From Anthoceros angustus (taxonomy: Eukaryota > Streptophyta > Anthocerotopsida > Anthocerotales > Anthocerotaceae), in assembly GCA_010909165.1 (NCBI GenBank), contig VJWM01000309.1, positions 1 through 64,000 on the forward strand: a stretch of 64,000 nucleotides of DNA, in the 5' to 3' direction. The notes under the pieces are model-generated. The model was not told where the DNA came from. It did not search any database and saw only the letters and a program-made list of their open reading frames with translations. Position 1 is the stretch's first letter. Every line of letters starts with the position of its first letter. This document shows, one piece after another, positions 9,917 through 21,594 of this stretch. The translations under genes and the position numbers were made by a program.

Positions 9917-11165
9917 ATTTCCACAACGGATCTACCAACCACGCCTGCCGCCACCCTTCCTCCAATCACAACACTGCAAAAAAAAAGTGAAAACAACACC
10001 ATCCCGTGCAAGTGGAAATACCTGACTCTCCTGCACGGATCTCGGCACCAGCCACGCAGTCCTTAGAACCTCTCCACTTCTCCTCGTACACCTGGCCTAG
10101 CAGCTGCCTTCTTTCATCAAACTCCACCTCAAAAGCAAACGAAACCACCTGCAACACAAACAAAGTCAGAAAACCCAACACTCCTGCACAGTCCAATGAT
10201 TTACACCTTCCATGCAGCCATCATCTTAAACAGGTCCGCCTCCGGAGCAAAGACCTCCTCATGAACCACTAACCCTAATCCTCCGACTCCGCACAAGGGC
10301 CAAAAGCCGAGCACATTTCGGCTACCACCAAGAAAGAAAAAAGAATTCTATTCACAAGCCCCATGAAACCCGACCAACTCAGCCATGGAATCTGCTCACG
10401 ACTGTCCTCCAAACATACCTTTTCTTGAAGTGCGGAACGCACCGTAGATCCAGCTCCAGCTCCAGCTCCGCCTCCAGCTCAGCTCCACAATGCCGACGGG
10501 TGCTCTGTGGGTGAACTCCTTACCGGCAATGCTGCAGCGCCCGCAGCGCTGGGCTGCTGCCCTGCCGCTTACCGTGAGCCTGATGCAAAAGGATTTAAAC
10601 ACGCCATTGCGTGGGTTTAATTCCCTTGGCGTCAGGCCCATGGTAAGTCGTTTCCCCTCGCCTCGACGCTCAACGGGAACCGTAAACGAAAACGGTGACA
10701 CTGAATCATGCTTCCGGCACTAATTGCCTTAATGTCAAGCACAGCTCCGACGACGTCTAAATTAGACGGAGCGTCGTCAATTCCCGACCGATTCTCACAA
10801 ACGGAGACAATAAGAGAGTGTGATCGCTGCCGACTCACTGATGCCTGTTGAATCAAATTGAAGAGAAGGAAGGTGCGTTGATCTCTACGAACACAGCGGA
10901 TTACCACCTTAAAATCGGTGTACGTAGACGACAATCTTGTGATCAATGCTGAAGTCTTGTTTCCCACGAGCTTGCTTGACTTGATTGACATGCTGGAACC
11001 TCGTTTTTTGCGAGGCAGTTGTGTGAAAACGTCACAAATTCCTTTGTTCAGCAGGAATACTACCGGGAAGGAAGCTGGCTGCAGGCGCAAGGGAGTAAGC
11101 TCTCGGGAACTCTACAAAATCTGAGGAAAGCAACGCTTTTGGTTGTCCGCCTCTTCCCGGGTAAG
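9917..11165. other. intergenic between divergent F-box and receptor-like genes
   Basis: This likely holds 5' leaders and promoters of the F-box gene (minus) and the receptor-like gene (plus). A run of pyrimidine-rich 'ctccagctccagctc' words lies near 10446-10490. Short open frames (for example 10396-10701 minus) have no recognisable protein features. Confidence 0.5.
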
Positions 11166-11602
11166 ATGTCTCAGTTCAAAATGTGGATTCATGTTCTGGC
11201 CCTGATTTGCTGCTGGAGCAGCAGAATTCACATTGGAAGCGCGTTTGTGGAAGGCATTCCCACTGGCAGTTCGTTTGCGTCCAGCTCCCGAGATTACCTG
11301 CGTTTATTGTCCACGATGGCTTTGCCAAGCTCTGGTATGGACACAATCTGAACCTGCTTTGGTCCAGGATTAGCTTGGCCTTGCATCTGCATGCTTGACC
11401 TGATGTATGATTTGCAAGGTGTTTAAGACATTGACGGATCTGTCTTGGTTGCAAGCAGCGTCAGATCACTCTGCGCAAGGAATTAGTCGCACGCAGAGGC
11501 TTACCAGGCGTCGCCTTGATGAAGAGTCTTCAAATTTGGTGTCTGGTGGGTCATTAGCTGTAGTCTGACCAGGTTTCTGCTAGTACTTGAGCACCATATT
11601 GC

Positions 11603-14398
11603 ATGGAACTCGCTGAGACGAGTGTGCTTGTCCTGTCATATGCAGGTGCATGTTTCCATAAGGAAGATGTCGAGGAAAGTCCACTTGCTATCGAGCGATC
11701 TGTCCTGTTGGAATTCAAGGTTTCCGTTACCAGAGACCTTAGCGGAGTCTTGCGAAGCTGGCAAGACTCCAATGACAATGCATCGCATTGCACCTGGGAG
11801 GGGATCCAGTGTGACAAGCAATGCCGTGTGGTGTCCCTGAATTTGGCTCACAGGTTGCTGGAGGGTACTATTACCCCAATGCTTGGGAGCTTGTCTGGCC
11901 TGACCAGTCTCAACTTGTCCGGAAACCATTTTCATGGGCACGTTCCGGCAGAGCTGGGGCGTGCGACATCCCTGAGGACGCTGGATCTGAGTGAGAATGA
12001 CGGTCTTTCCGGCCCCGTTCCATCTGCACTCAGTAACATTACAAATTTGGAGATTCTCATGCTGTCCAATCTTTCGTTGACAGGATCTGTTCCCGCAGCT
12101 CTGGGTGGACTGCAGTCATTGAGGATATTGAACATGGCATTCAATCAGCTGTCTGGTCCCGTTCCTAGTGAGCTAGGCAGGATGTCCTCCCTTTCCGTTC
12201 TAGATTTGTCTTGGAATTGGTTCATAAACGGGAGCATTCCGGCGCAGCTGGGAAACCTCACAAGGTTGGATACTCTTGATCTGTCAGGATGTATTCATCT
12301 CACTGGTGACATTCCTTCAGATTTGGGGCATGCAACATCGTTAAGGAACTTGTATCTGAGCAACAGTCAGTTGTCAGGGTTTATACCTGCGGCCTTCGGG
12401 AATCTTTCCAACTTAGAAGATCTAAATCTGCGCAACAACCTCCTAAGGGGCACCATACCAAGTGAACTGGGAAGATGCCACAAGCTTTCCATCTTTGCGC
12501 TGGGCTGGGATGCCTTGCTGGAGAAAGGGTACATTAGCGGTGAGATTCCGGAAGCTTTGAGGAATTGCACATCGCTCAGGGAATTGAGGCTGCGGGGCAA
12601 CCGATTGAAAGGTACAATTCCTCCAATACTGGGCATGCTGTCCGGTTTGGCCTATTTGGACTTGGGGATGAATAATCTTACAGGCACAATCCCTAGCACA
12701 TTTGGCAATCTGAGTCGTTTGCAACTCCTCTCCCTGGGTGCCAATTATCTCCACGGGCGGATACCTGGGGAACTGCAGCAGCTGCGAATGCTGCAAGGAA
12801 TAGGCCTGGACTTCAACCGGCTTTCAGGCCCTTTGCCTGATTGGTTCGGCAACTTCACGCACATGTGGGGAATCGGTGTGGGGTTCAACCAACTCACAGG
12901 AAGCATTCCACTGGGCTTACCAGCATCATTGACATGGTTTAACATTGCAGGCAACCCGATGTCAGGATCCATACCTCGATCAATGGGCAACCTCACCAGA
13001 CTGGAATCCCTTGTTCTCATGGGCACCGACTTGAGTGGTCCTATTCCACCTGAACTATCGAAGTGCTGGAAGCTGAAGTTTCTGACAATTGGCCGAGCAT
13101 CAGACTTGTTCCATAAGAGCAATATCAGTGGAATGATACCCGAGGAACTGGGGCAGCTGAGATTTATGGAGTTTTTGTGGTTGAGTTGGACGCACCTAAC
13201 AGGACCCATCCCGGCTTCTCTTGGCAATTGCAGCCGTATGGTGAACCTCACCTTGCATTCCAATTCTCTAACAGGTTCTATCCCCTCCTTTCTCGGTAGT
13301 CGTCAGACTCTGGCATACCTCAATCTAGCAGACAACCAGTTGACTGGGCAGATACCTGAGGAGCTCTTCCAGCATGGTGGAATCATATCTCTTCACCTTG
13401 CTCACAATCACCTCACAGGTCCAATGCCAGGGAATATTGGAGATCTTCACCAACTCCAGGTACTGTACGTGAACGACAACAACCTGACTGGTCGGATTCC
13501 CTGGTCCCTCAGCAACTGCCCTAACCTCCAGCAGCTGGATCTTTCGGGGAACGATCTGGAGGGGGATGTCTTCTCCGACGCACTTCACTCCCTTGCCAGC
13601 GCGATCCGCCTATTGAACCTCTCTAAGAACAGGTTTACAGGCACAATTGCCTCCTGGATGTCCAACGCAACCATGTTGCGCATCCTAGTGCTATCAGGAA
13701 ACCAATTCAGCGGTGAGCTCCCACAAAATCTGTCAGCTCTCCAGGGGTTCAGAGACCCAGACAATTACACCACCATTCGCGACGACTACTCCAACGATTA
13801 TGCAGCTCTGGAGGTCACCGCCAAGGGCACCATCCAGAACTACACCCGCCTCTACTACTCCACAACCATCCTGGACCTGTCCGACAACTCCTTCGAGGGC
13901 AGAATCCCCGCCGAGATAGGCACTCTTCACTACCTGCGCTTCCTCAACATGTCCCACAACAGGCTCACAGGAGAGATCCCCTCCACTTTCAGCAACCTCA
14001 AGGAGCTGGAGCAGATGGACTTGTCACACAACCAGCTCACAGGAACTATTCCATCATATGTGGGAGACCTTGACCTGCTCAGTGCCTTCAATGTGTCCTA
14101 CAACAATCTGTCAGGACCCATCCCAGGCACACCCAAATTCTCCCGCTTTGAGGAGTGGTCATTTGTGGGCAACCCCAACTTGTGCGGCCTTCCTCTCCAC
14201 TCAGCATGTAAGCTTCCACCAGCAACTCAAGATCCCGTAGGACTACCTTCATCACCACAACCAGCATCCCAGTTCCTGGAAGATTCCATCTCACTGGCAG
14301 GCTTCTGTGGAGGATTTAGCCTGGCCTTCAGCACCACCCTGGGCCTCCTTCTCTTCACCCAGAGGGGATGGTCATACGTCAATATACTTAATACCTAG
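11603..14398 (+). CDS. LRR receptor-like protein (RLP, no kinase)
   Basis: The main exon encodes 931 residues. An N-terminal LRR cap lies at about residues 31-70 (LLEFKVSVTRDLSGVLRSW, then a Cys-Thr-Trp-Glu-Gly word). About 28-30 extracellular plant-type LRRs follow (LxxLxLxxNxLxGxIP), interrupted near residues 715-755 by a non-LRR island rich in Tyr/Asp. Four more LRRs follow, then the conserved cap GNPNLCGLPLHSAC, a linker and a single membrane span at about residues 896-918, ending in a 13-residue basic tail. No kinase domain follows. Family knowledge: RLPs sense peptides or microbial molecules at the plasma membrane and signal through partner kinases. The start as given lacks a good signal peptide. 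A plausible 5' exon at 11166-11268 encodes one (MSQFKMWIHVLALICC...) and can splice in phase to an acceptor at 11645, giving an exon starting at 11646, though its donor is weak. Confidence 0.88.
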   Translation: MELAETSVLVLSYAGACFHKEDVEESPLAIERSVLLEFKVSVTRDLSGVLRSWQDSNDNASHCTWEGIQCDKQCRVVSLNLAHRLLEGTITPMLGSLSGLTSLNLSGNHFHGHVPAELGRATSLRTLDLSENDGLSGPVPSALSNITNLEILMLSNLSLTGSVPAALGGLQSLRILNMAFNQLSGPVPSELGRMSSLSVLDLSWNWFINGSIPAQLGNLTRLDTLDLSGCIHLTGDIPSDLGHATSLRNLYLSNSQLSGFIPAAFGNLSNLEDLNLRNNLLRGTIPSELGRCHKLSIFALGWDALLEKGYISGEIPEALRNCTSLRELRLRGNRLKGTIPPILGMLSGLAYLDLGMNNLTGTIPSTFGNLSRLQLLSLGANYLHGRIPGELQQLRMLQGIGLDFNRLSGPLPDWFGNFTHMWGIGVGFNQLTGSIPLGLPASLTWFNIAGNPMSGSIPRSMGNLTRLESLVLMGTDLSGPIPPELSKCWKLKFLTIGRASDLFHKSNISGMIPEELGQLRFMEFLWLSWTHLTGPIPASLGNCSRMVNLTLHSNSLTGSIPSFLGSRQTLAYLNLADNQLTGQIPEELFQHGGIISLHLAHNHLTGPMPGNIGDLHQLQVLYVNDNNLTGRIPWSLSNCPNLQQLDLSGNDLEGDVFSDALHSLASAIRLLNLSKNRFTGTIASWMSNATMLRILVLSGNQFSGELPQNLSALQGFRDPDNYTTIRDDYSNDYAALEVTAKGTIQNYTRLYYSTTILDLSDNSFEGRIPAEIGTLHYLRFLNMSHNRLTGEIPSTFSNLKELEQMDLSHNQLTGTIPSYVGDLDLLSAFNVSYNNLSGPIPGTPKFSRFEEWSFVGNPNLCGLPLHSACKLPPATQDPVGLPSSPQPASQFLEDSISLAGFCGGFSLAFSTTLGLLLFTQRGWSYVNILNT

Positions 14399-15181
14399 CA
14401 TGCATACAGTGGCTCGTTCTGTCCACACACAGGGAGGCGGCGGTACCGTCTCACAAACCAGGAAAATGACACATCTGAGTGACACCGCTGACGGGGCTTG
14501 GCTTGGCACACTATGTACCTATTCCTTTATTTTGTAGGGAAAACATGATTTCCCGTACAGTGTTACCTTTCATTGTCGGCAAAAGTAACAGGGAAATCTC
14601 ACGGCCTTCCGAAGGGACCACGCTCCAGCAGACGCCACGTGTATCTCTGTGTTCTCCGATGAAGCGCCCACAGAGAGCAATGCCGACCGACAGTGCGACA
14701 CGAGGCGCGCGGTTCCTTTGCCAAAGCTTCAAATTAAGGAGCTCAGTGCTGTACAAGAGACGTTTGCTGCTCATCGCTGTCTTTTTACGCTTCAAGGAGT
14801 GTGCTGCATTGATGCCTTTTGGTGGAAATGGGGAATTAAATTGCTTTGAAGCAGATTGTGTTGTGCATTGTGAGAACCACTGTTGTGGAGAGCTTGCCAG
14901 ACAAAGATCCGGTTTTGGGCTGTGTCGCTCGAGGTGCCACCAGCTGTGAGTAATCTTGCGGAGGATGGGTTATTCTAGGAGGAGAGACATAGTCGTTCCG
15001 TGGAGACCTGTGTTGCTGTGGATGATTTGTCGTCAGGAGAGGAACGTTTTTGCACTGGCGTTCAGGGTCTGCTGATTTGAGAAGTCTCGGACCATGTCCT
15101 GGTTGGGGACTTAGCAGGCAGGAAGGCAGACAGGCATATTCAAGAATTGGACAAAGCAGTTCCTAGCTGAGCTCGCCGACC
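14399..15181. other. intergenic: 3' region of RLP and 5' region of OSCA gene
   Basis: Moderate GC content with short open frames and no protein-family features. It probably contains the RLP 3' UTR and the promoter and leader of the following gene. Confidence 0.5.
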
Positions 15182-18100
15182 ATGTCTGGGCTCTCTGAGC
15201 TTGGCACATCTGCCCTAATCAATGGGTTGACATGTGTGGGATTCATAGTCGCTTTTTCGTTTCTCAAGAACCAGCCCATGAACTCCCGAGTTTATTTTCC
15301 GGCCTGGTATCGAAAGGGGCACCGGGTTGGAGAGGCTAGTGAATGTAGTACAAGTTTGCGGAAGTATTTGAACCTTGACGTGAAAAGCTACTTACATGCC
15401 TTTGACTGGGTGAAAGGGTGCTACCGTATGCCGGAATCTGAGCTCATTGAACATGCTGGCCTTGACGCAGTTGTCTTCCTTCGAGTCTTCGTAGTTGGGT
15501 AAGTGGGTTTTCTGAGTTGTCCATGTGTCATCTCACCCTGGCATTGTTTTGCGTGCTAGACTCAGCTGATGTTGTTCTTTTGGCAGGTTGAAGGTTTTTC
15601 TGCCAGTGGCGTTTTATTGCTTTGTTATCCTTGTGCCCATCAACCACACTGACAATGGGCTTGAAACGTACCGCGCTGCTCACTCTGATTTCGTCTATAC
15701 TGACCTGGACAAGCTGACCATCGCAAATGTAAACGATGGGTCAAAGAGGTTAGTTGTTGGGTTTGTTCGTTGTGATCTGCTGAATGTGCATGAGAACGAA
15801 GCACGTCAAAACTTTCTCGAATCAGCGAGCATTTAACTTTGTTTCGTGCAGGTTGTGGGCGCATCTGATTTCAGCTTATCTTTTCACTGCATGGACATGT
15901 CTGGTTCTGTACATAGAGCTCCAAAAAATAGTGGCACTGCGATTTCAGTTTCTGGCTTCACAGCCCCGTCGGCCTGATGAGTTCACTGTAAGCTGTGCGG
16001 GAGGGAAGCATGATTATTGCTAAGTGACTAGATTGTATGTTATGCTGTTGAGATTGTTTTATGGAAATTGACGAACTGCTTGGTGCAGATTCTTGTCAGA
16101 CAGGTGCCTGAGGACAAGGACGAATCACTGAGTCTTCAAGTTGAGCATTTTTTTAGAGTGAATCATCCTGAACATTACAGTTTCCATCAGGTTTGCCAGA
16201 CGCATTTTCTTCTGCTTGAGCAGCTTCTACTTACTAGAGTCTTACCCTCTGCTCTCGCTCAGTTATAACTGGTCCACTATGCGCTATAGGTTGTCTACAA
16301 TGCTCGGAAATTGGCCGGCCTGCTGGCTGAGAAAGGCAAGAATGAGAATAAGCTAGTGTATCTCGAAGCGAAGTACAAAAAGTCATCGAAAAGACCTACA
16401 ACAAGAGTTACTCTCAGTCTCTCTTTCACTCCCTAGCTTTTCCCCATGTGCAATGCACAGTACGCATGTTAGAACTGAGAGCGATGTGTTATGCAAGCCT
16501 GCTTTGTTAGGCTTGGGCGTGATGCTAGCCCGTCTTGTGCAGCTAACGCTGAAAAAACGTATCTAACTTTGCAGAAGGGGTTTTTGCATCTTTTTGGTGG
16601 GAAAGTGGATCGGATCGATGTATTGGAAGCAGAGATCACAAGATTATCTTCTGAGGTATGAAGGCCCTGTGACCCCACTCAAGAGTCATATTTCCAGCCC
16701 TTGGAAGTGTTGAATGTGTTATGTTGTGCTACTATGGATGCAGATTGTTGATGAACGGAGGAATGTGCTCCAAAACAGTGATAATATTATGCCTGCTGCT
16801 TTTGTCACTTTCCAAACACGATGGGGAGCTGCTGTTTGCGCCCAAACTCAGCAAACTCGTGATGCAACCACATGGCTAACAGAGTGGGCACCAGAGCCAC
16901 GTGATGTATATTGGCCAAACCTGGCGATCCCCTATGTCAGCTTAAGTTCTCGCAAAATTGGGACGCGGGTGGTTGTATTTTTCGTTGTGGTCTTCTTTAT
17001 GTTCCCAGTTACTTTTGTTCAGTCACTGGCCAATTTGGATGGAATCGAGAAGAAAGCGCCATTTCTGAGTTTCATCGTTGAGCAGTAAGTGAATTATGCC
17101 TCACATTGTCACGTTGGTTGCATTCAACTCCTGCATGCTAGATTAGTTTTGAGCAAGATCCAGCAGGTGCGGGCAGATTGTTAACCGCCATCTTGTATCA
17201 GCTCTGATAGGCACTGTGTGTTCACAGGGAATTCATCAATTCAGTCCTGCAGGGATTTTTGCCTGGCCTTTCGTTGAAGATATTTTTGCTCATTATTCCA
17301 TTTATTCTTATGATTCTCTCAAAGATCGAAGGGCATGTCTCAAGGTCAAAACTAGATCTGAGTACATCAGGAAAATATTTTCTGGTTATGGTGGTGAATG
17401 TGTTCCTTGGTAATGTCATAGTTGGAACTGCTTTTCAGCAGCTGAAGCAGTATGTGGAGGCACCACCTGAGTAAGCACAAAACTTGGTACCCCTAACGAT
17501 CAGATTTCCTACCCGCTTTCTGCATTTGGTAACGGGTGTTTTCCATTGTTGTGCAACAGGATCCCTTCAACACTGGGAAAGGCGATACCTTCAAAAGCCG
17601 TCTTTTTTATGACCTATATCATGGTCGATGGGTGGTCTAGCTTAGCAGGAGAGCTCCTACGTCTGTTTCCCCTTCTCATTTTCCAAGCAAAGGCTGCCGT
17701 CTTTCTCAGAACAGAGAAGGACTTGGATGACGCAACTCCAGCGGGCAATGTCTGTTATGAAACAGTGTTTCCACAACTGGGGCTGTACTTTCTACTTGGA
17801 TTAGTCTATTCCACAAGTTCACCTCTCATTCTACCATTCCTTATCTTCTTTTTTGGCTTCGGGCATATGACCTACCGGCACCAGGTACTATGTTGGCCTT
17901 TTTCAGGTCCTCTTCAAATTTGCTTAGCCATTTGTGCTCATATATGTTCGTGCCTTTTCGTACTGACCATATGTCATAACACACAGATCATAAACGTCTA
18001 CGAGCCGGAGTACGAGACAGCAGCCTCCTTCTGGCCACACATCCATCATCGCATTATTGCTGCTTTGATTATCATGCAGATCACTCTTGTTGGGCTTTTC

Positions 18101-18556
18101 TCCATCAAAAAGGCTCCACTGACAACGCCCTTTTTACTCCCACTACCTTGTATCACTCTTCTGTTCTTTTGGTATTGTCGTAACAAGTTTGAGCCAGCTT
18201 TCAGGCGCTATCCTTTACAGGTCAGTACACCTTGCTTGTAAAGGGCAATTCTGCTTTAATGCTGCTCTCCAATTCACCCAGAGCTGATGCTTGAAAAGTT
18301 GTTTCAATCTTTGCAGGAAGCAAAAGTGAAGGATACACTTGAGCGCCGTCGTAAACCTTATTTAGATCCTGCAGTTGATATGGCCGACGCTTACATGGAC
18401 CCGGCTTTGAAGGCAGCTTGTGCTGAGGAAGGCTCCGAGATGAATCGTCTCGAGGGAGGAACTGCAGATGGTCCACCATTAGTACCTGTTAGGAAAAGGA
18501 CATGGACATCTGACGTGAAGAAAGATGCTGACACGGACAAAAGGCTGCCGTGTTGA
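15182..18556 (+). CDS. OSCA/CSC1-like mechanosensitive calcium-permeable channel
   Basis: Eleven exons can be joined with closed phases: 15182-15498, 15587-15748, 15852-15987, 16089-16190, 16290-16406, 16575-16655, 16744-17084, 17228-17470, 17560-17884, 17987-18220, 18317-18556. They encode 765 residues, the usual family length. Conserved landmarks in order: RVYFPAWYRKG near the N-terminus, HAGLDAVVFLRVF, the cytosolic loop words FLASQPRRPDEFT, LVRQVPEDKDES and KRPTTRKGFL, then TEWAPEPRDVYWPNLAIPY, the pore region (PSKAVFFMTYIMVDGWSS, GLVYSTSSPLILPF) and the C-terminal YPLQEAKVKDTLERRR. Family knowledge: OSCA proteins are plasma-membrane or endomembrane dimers opened by membrane tension or osmotic stress. 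About eleven membrane spans are apparent. All introns are GT-AG and 88-168 bases long. No defect was found. Confidence 0.95.
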
Positions 18557-19133
18557 TTTTTAGATATTTTTCGGTTCACATGAATATGGACAGTTAATTG
18601 CTCATCGTTTGAGTAGTGAGCTGAATCTAGGGAATCGCTCGTCTGCCATCACAAAGTGACCTCGCCGGAGTTTCCCGATCAAGCGTAAACAACGTTTCCC
18701 GACGCTGCCAAAACGCGGAGAGTAATACTGTATACCAGCGAAGAACGAAGAGAAATGGAATCAGGAGAAGGCTCGAACGAAAGGGCGCATATCCTGACGG
18801 CACGCCCTCCAGTGCTCGGCAAGGGATGAAGGGGCTGGCAGGTTTACACCTGGCTGGCGGAAAAACGAAGCACAACATTGAAATTTACTTATGCTTTGAG
18901 CATACATCAGGCCAGTTAGGTCATGCACAAAATTGGATACAGATGGGAGAATCTAGACACGCGTTCTCCAGGCAGCTTGTTATGAACATGGCTGTGGAAG
19001 AAAGGGGGAAGGAAAAAACGTGTAGCCAGCGCCTTCCAGGAGACAAAAGAAAATGGACACAGACAGAGAATTTCCCTGCTGAATATAAACAGACATTCGA
19101 CAGATACAGAAGAGGAGAGCAAGCCAAGCCATG
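18557..19133. other. intergenic between convergent genes
   Basis: This holds the 3' regions of the OSCA gene (plus) and ATPD (minus). The short frames on both strands have no family features. Confidence 0.55.
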
Positions 19134-20090
19134 CTAAGCAGTGAATCCAACCCTGTCCGCATACTCAAATTGAGCAGCAAGGCGGTCAAGCTGGCCCTTC
19201 ACACTCATGTCAATGGACGAGGAGCCGTCCTTCCCGTACTTGATGATGAAGCCTGCGATGAGAGAAGGATCGATGACGTTCTTCAACCTTACATTCTGAG
19301 CTCCGCTAAGAGATTGAATCTTTTTGGCAATCAGAGCTAGCTGGCTGTTCTCAATCTTCACAGCAGAGGTGACAACGGCGGCCTGAGTGTTGGTGAGCTC
19401 GTTGTAAATCACCTCGAACTCCTTGATAATGTCCTTGATGAGACCTATCCTCTTCTTGTCCACTAGGAGATAGAGGAAGCTGAGCGTGTACTGGTTGAAG
19501 CGCGCATCCCTGGCCAACTTCGCAAGCACCTCCTTCTTCTTCTCATCCGGCACCACAGGGCTCACCAAAAAGTCAAACACCGCAGGATCCTCCAACACCG
19601 AGGCCACCTTGTCCACGTCCCCGTTCACCTTGTCCAAAGTGCGGGTAGACTTGGCCAAATCCGCCAACGCACCCGCATATCCTGCCGCCGCGGTGTCCGA
19701 CGCCATGCGCACCACACCCCGGTGTCCCGCGCTCCTCCCGCTCACTTGCGGCACCTTGGAAGCCACCACATTGCGATTCCGGGTGAGGGAGCCGGCCCGG
19801 AGGCTCGCAACCGGCCTCACTCCAACCGAAGCCCGCACAGAAGTCCCGGAACAAGACGCGACGATATCCACTCCCTTCGCCGGAGCTACACAAGACCTCC
19901 CCGATGCAACAGAATGCTGCAAAGCCTCCATCTCTGCCGCTGCGACGCCGTTCAAACAAGCTTGCGCAGGAGACAGACCAGACTGGCGCAACAACAGCCA
20001 GGCCGCCTCAGATCCGATCCCTAGCAACACATCTCCCAAAACTCCCCTTCCGCTCCGCAAAATGCAGGCGTCCGGCAACAAAGCTTCCAC
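19134..20090 (-). CDS. ATPD: chloroplast ATP synthase delta subunit (nuclear-encoded)
   Basis: This is an intronless OSCP/delta-family protein that links the F1 head to the peripheral stalk of the plastid ATP synthase. The open frame is 318 residues, but Met54 (at 19931), which begins MEALQHSVASGRS, is the more likely start. It opens a Ser/Arg/Ala-rich transit peptide running to about VVRMASDTAAAGYAGALADL, where the mature protein would begin. The family core follows: VFDFLVSPVVPDEKKKEVLA, FLYLLVDKKRIGLI, and the C-terminal block LSGAQNVRLKNVIDPSLIAG followed by a Gly-Phe-Ile-Ile-Lys-Tyr-Gly word. The residues upstream of Met54 are probably 5' leader. Confidence 0.95.
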   Translation of the reverse strand: MEALLPDACILRSGRGVLGDVLLGIGSEAAWLLLRQSGLSPAQACLNGVAAAEMEALQHSVASGRSCVAPAKGVDIVASCSGTSVRASVGVRPVASLRAGSLTRNRNVVASKVPQVSGRSAGHRGVVRMASDTAAAGYAGALADLAKSTRTLDKVNGDVDKVASVLEDPAVFDFLVSPVVPDEKKKEVLAKLARDARFNQYTLSFLYLLVDKKRIGLIKDIIKEFEVIYNELTNTQAAVVTSAVKIENSQLALIAKKIQSLSGAQNVRLKNVIDPSLIAGFIIKYGKDGSSSIDMSVKGQLDRLAAQFEYADRVGFTA

Positions 20091-20685
20091 GATTTTCTTT
20101 CAGCTGCAGGAAGCTGACTTGAGCTGGACACAGGAAAAGCAAGCGATGGCGGACGTGAGGCAGGCACCACCGCGGATAGGGCCCTGGATCATGCTGTCAT
20201 GGCGTGGTCCGTGTGGACGGGATAACGCGCTCCGGAAAACCTCCTCTCCGCTGCCGCCATTTGGCGCTCCTGTCAGAGCATCGAGATCGCGAACTGGGGA
20301 GGAGAGAAATGACCTACCCTGTCCGCCACGGCTACCCTAACCGCGGTTGCGCTACCCGCATAAGGTTACGCTAACCCCACCCTGGGTACGCTAACCTCGT
20401 CCTAGAGTCGGACCCGACCACACCGCTTCAACCACTTCTTCAGTTCCCGGTTCACTAGACGCGGATCACCCGCCGCCTGGTTCTCTGATCGGGACCGTCT
20501 TCCTGTCTCTCCCAACAGGACCCTTCGTTCCCCGCGTCGACAGAAACCGGATCGCCGTCGATTCCTTCTCCAGCGCCTCCAGTCCAGTCCTCGGTACCAT
20601 CACCAGTGCCGCATTCAGAATTACAGAACCCTTCATTCATGATCCAGCACATCCCACAGGACCCAGAGCTGCAAGGGGGAACAGG
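20091..20685. other. intergenic between divergent ATPD and RING gene
   Basis: This is the presumed promoter region for ATPD (minus) and the RING gene (plus). Three degenerate copies of 'ggttacgctaacc'-type words occur at about 20330-20398. They contain TAACC cores and could be regulatory, though their function is unknown. Confidence 0.5.
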
Positions 20686-21594
20686 ATGCCTTCAGGCCTC
20701 CCGGATCCGCAAGTGGAACTATGCCCGCTCTGCTACACCGTTCTGAACGACAAGCTATGGGCCACGATGGGGGAATGCAGCCACTCGTACCACCTAAAAT
20801 GCCTGCTTTCGGCCTTCATCAGCGAGAACGCCCACAACTCCGAGTACGTGATCTGCCCAGCATGCAGGCTGGCAGTAGTAAGCGGAAGCCCAGCATCCGA
20901 GCGGCGGCTACGGAAGAAGCTCAGCATCGCAGACCCCCCACCGGAACTTCAGCACATCCACGCGCCTAGATGGAAGCTGAAGTCTCACCAGCTGGTCCCG
21001 GGGCAGGCCTACCACAGAGCCAAGACCTCCCCGCCCCGCGGGCCCGTCATGCTCTCCCAGGCCCGGCTTCCCGGCACCAGCGCCAGGCAACGCCTCTTCA
21101 GACAGGTGGTGGGCACCCCCAATATATTCGACAAGGGCGATGGAAGCTCGGCCAAACTTCCCCCGGGCCCGATCAAGCTGCAGCCCCGGATGCCCATCTC
21201 GGTATCGGAGCTCCTGGGCAGGCCCAGATCTGCACCACGCAGAATCGGACGCGCGCATGCGAATCGCCATACACGGGCTCTGACGCATTCTCGTTCCCAT
21301 CTGAGGCGGCCGTTTGCCCTGCAGGCAAGGCAGGGCCTCGGGAAGGAGTCCCCATGGGCTGATCCAGGGCCTGCTGGTGGACAGCCCGGGTGGCCTGCTC
21401 TCGGGGCGCCATTGTCGACGGGAGCAAGTGCCGGGACAGGCACCGTGCTGGCGCCGGCCGCCGCCAGGGCCAGGCCCAGGCACTTGTTCAAAATCCACCG
21501 ACCCATCAAGCGGCGAAACTATCTCGCCAGACACGCTGCCATCGCTCGCCGGCAACGAGCCGCTGCCCATCTACATACGCAGCTCGACCCTTGA
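20686..21594 (+). CDS. RING-H2-type zinc finger protein
   Basis: This is a GC-rich single exon of 302 residues. One RING finger occupies residues 13-60: CPLC, then Trp25, CSHSYHLKC, and CPAC. The remainder is Pro/Arg/Ala-rich, strongly basic and without a recognised domain. RING fingers usually recruit E2 enzymes as ubiquitin ligases. The two following plus-strand genes share the same unusual finger spacing (C-x2-C-x8-W), so the three look like a local family. The tail beyond about residue 75 has low complexity, and several alternative frames are open there, so the true C-terminus could be shorter or spliced. Confidence 0.7.
   Translation: MPSGLPDPQVELCPLCYTVLNDKLWATMGECSHSYHLKCLLSAFISENAHNSEYVICPACRLAVVSGSPASERRLRKKLSIADPPPELQHIHAPRWKLKSHQLVPGQAYHRAKTSPPRGPVMLSQARLPGTSARQRLFRQVVGTPNIFDKGDGSSAKLPPGPIKLQPRMPISVSELLGRPRSAPRRIGRAHANRHTRALTHSRSHLRRPFALQARQGLGKESPWADPGPAGGQPGWPALGAPLSTGASAGTGTVLAPAAARARPRHLFKIHRPIKRRNYLARHAAIARRQRAAAHLHTQLDP

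Noticed and set aside
19486-20340. 284-residue plus-strand open frame
   Set aside because: It lies antisense to the ATPD coding sequence. Its composition mirrors the GC-rich transit-peptide region, and it has no domain of its own.
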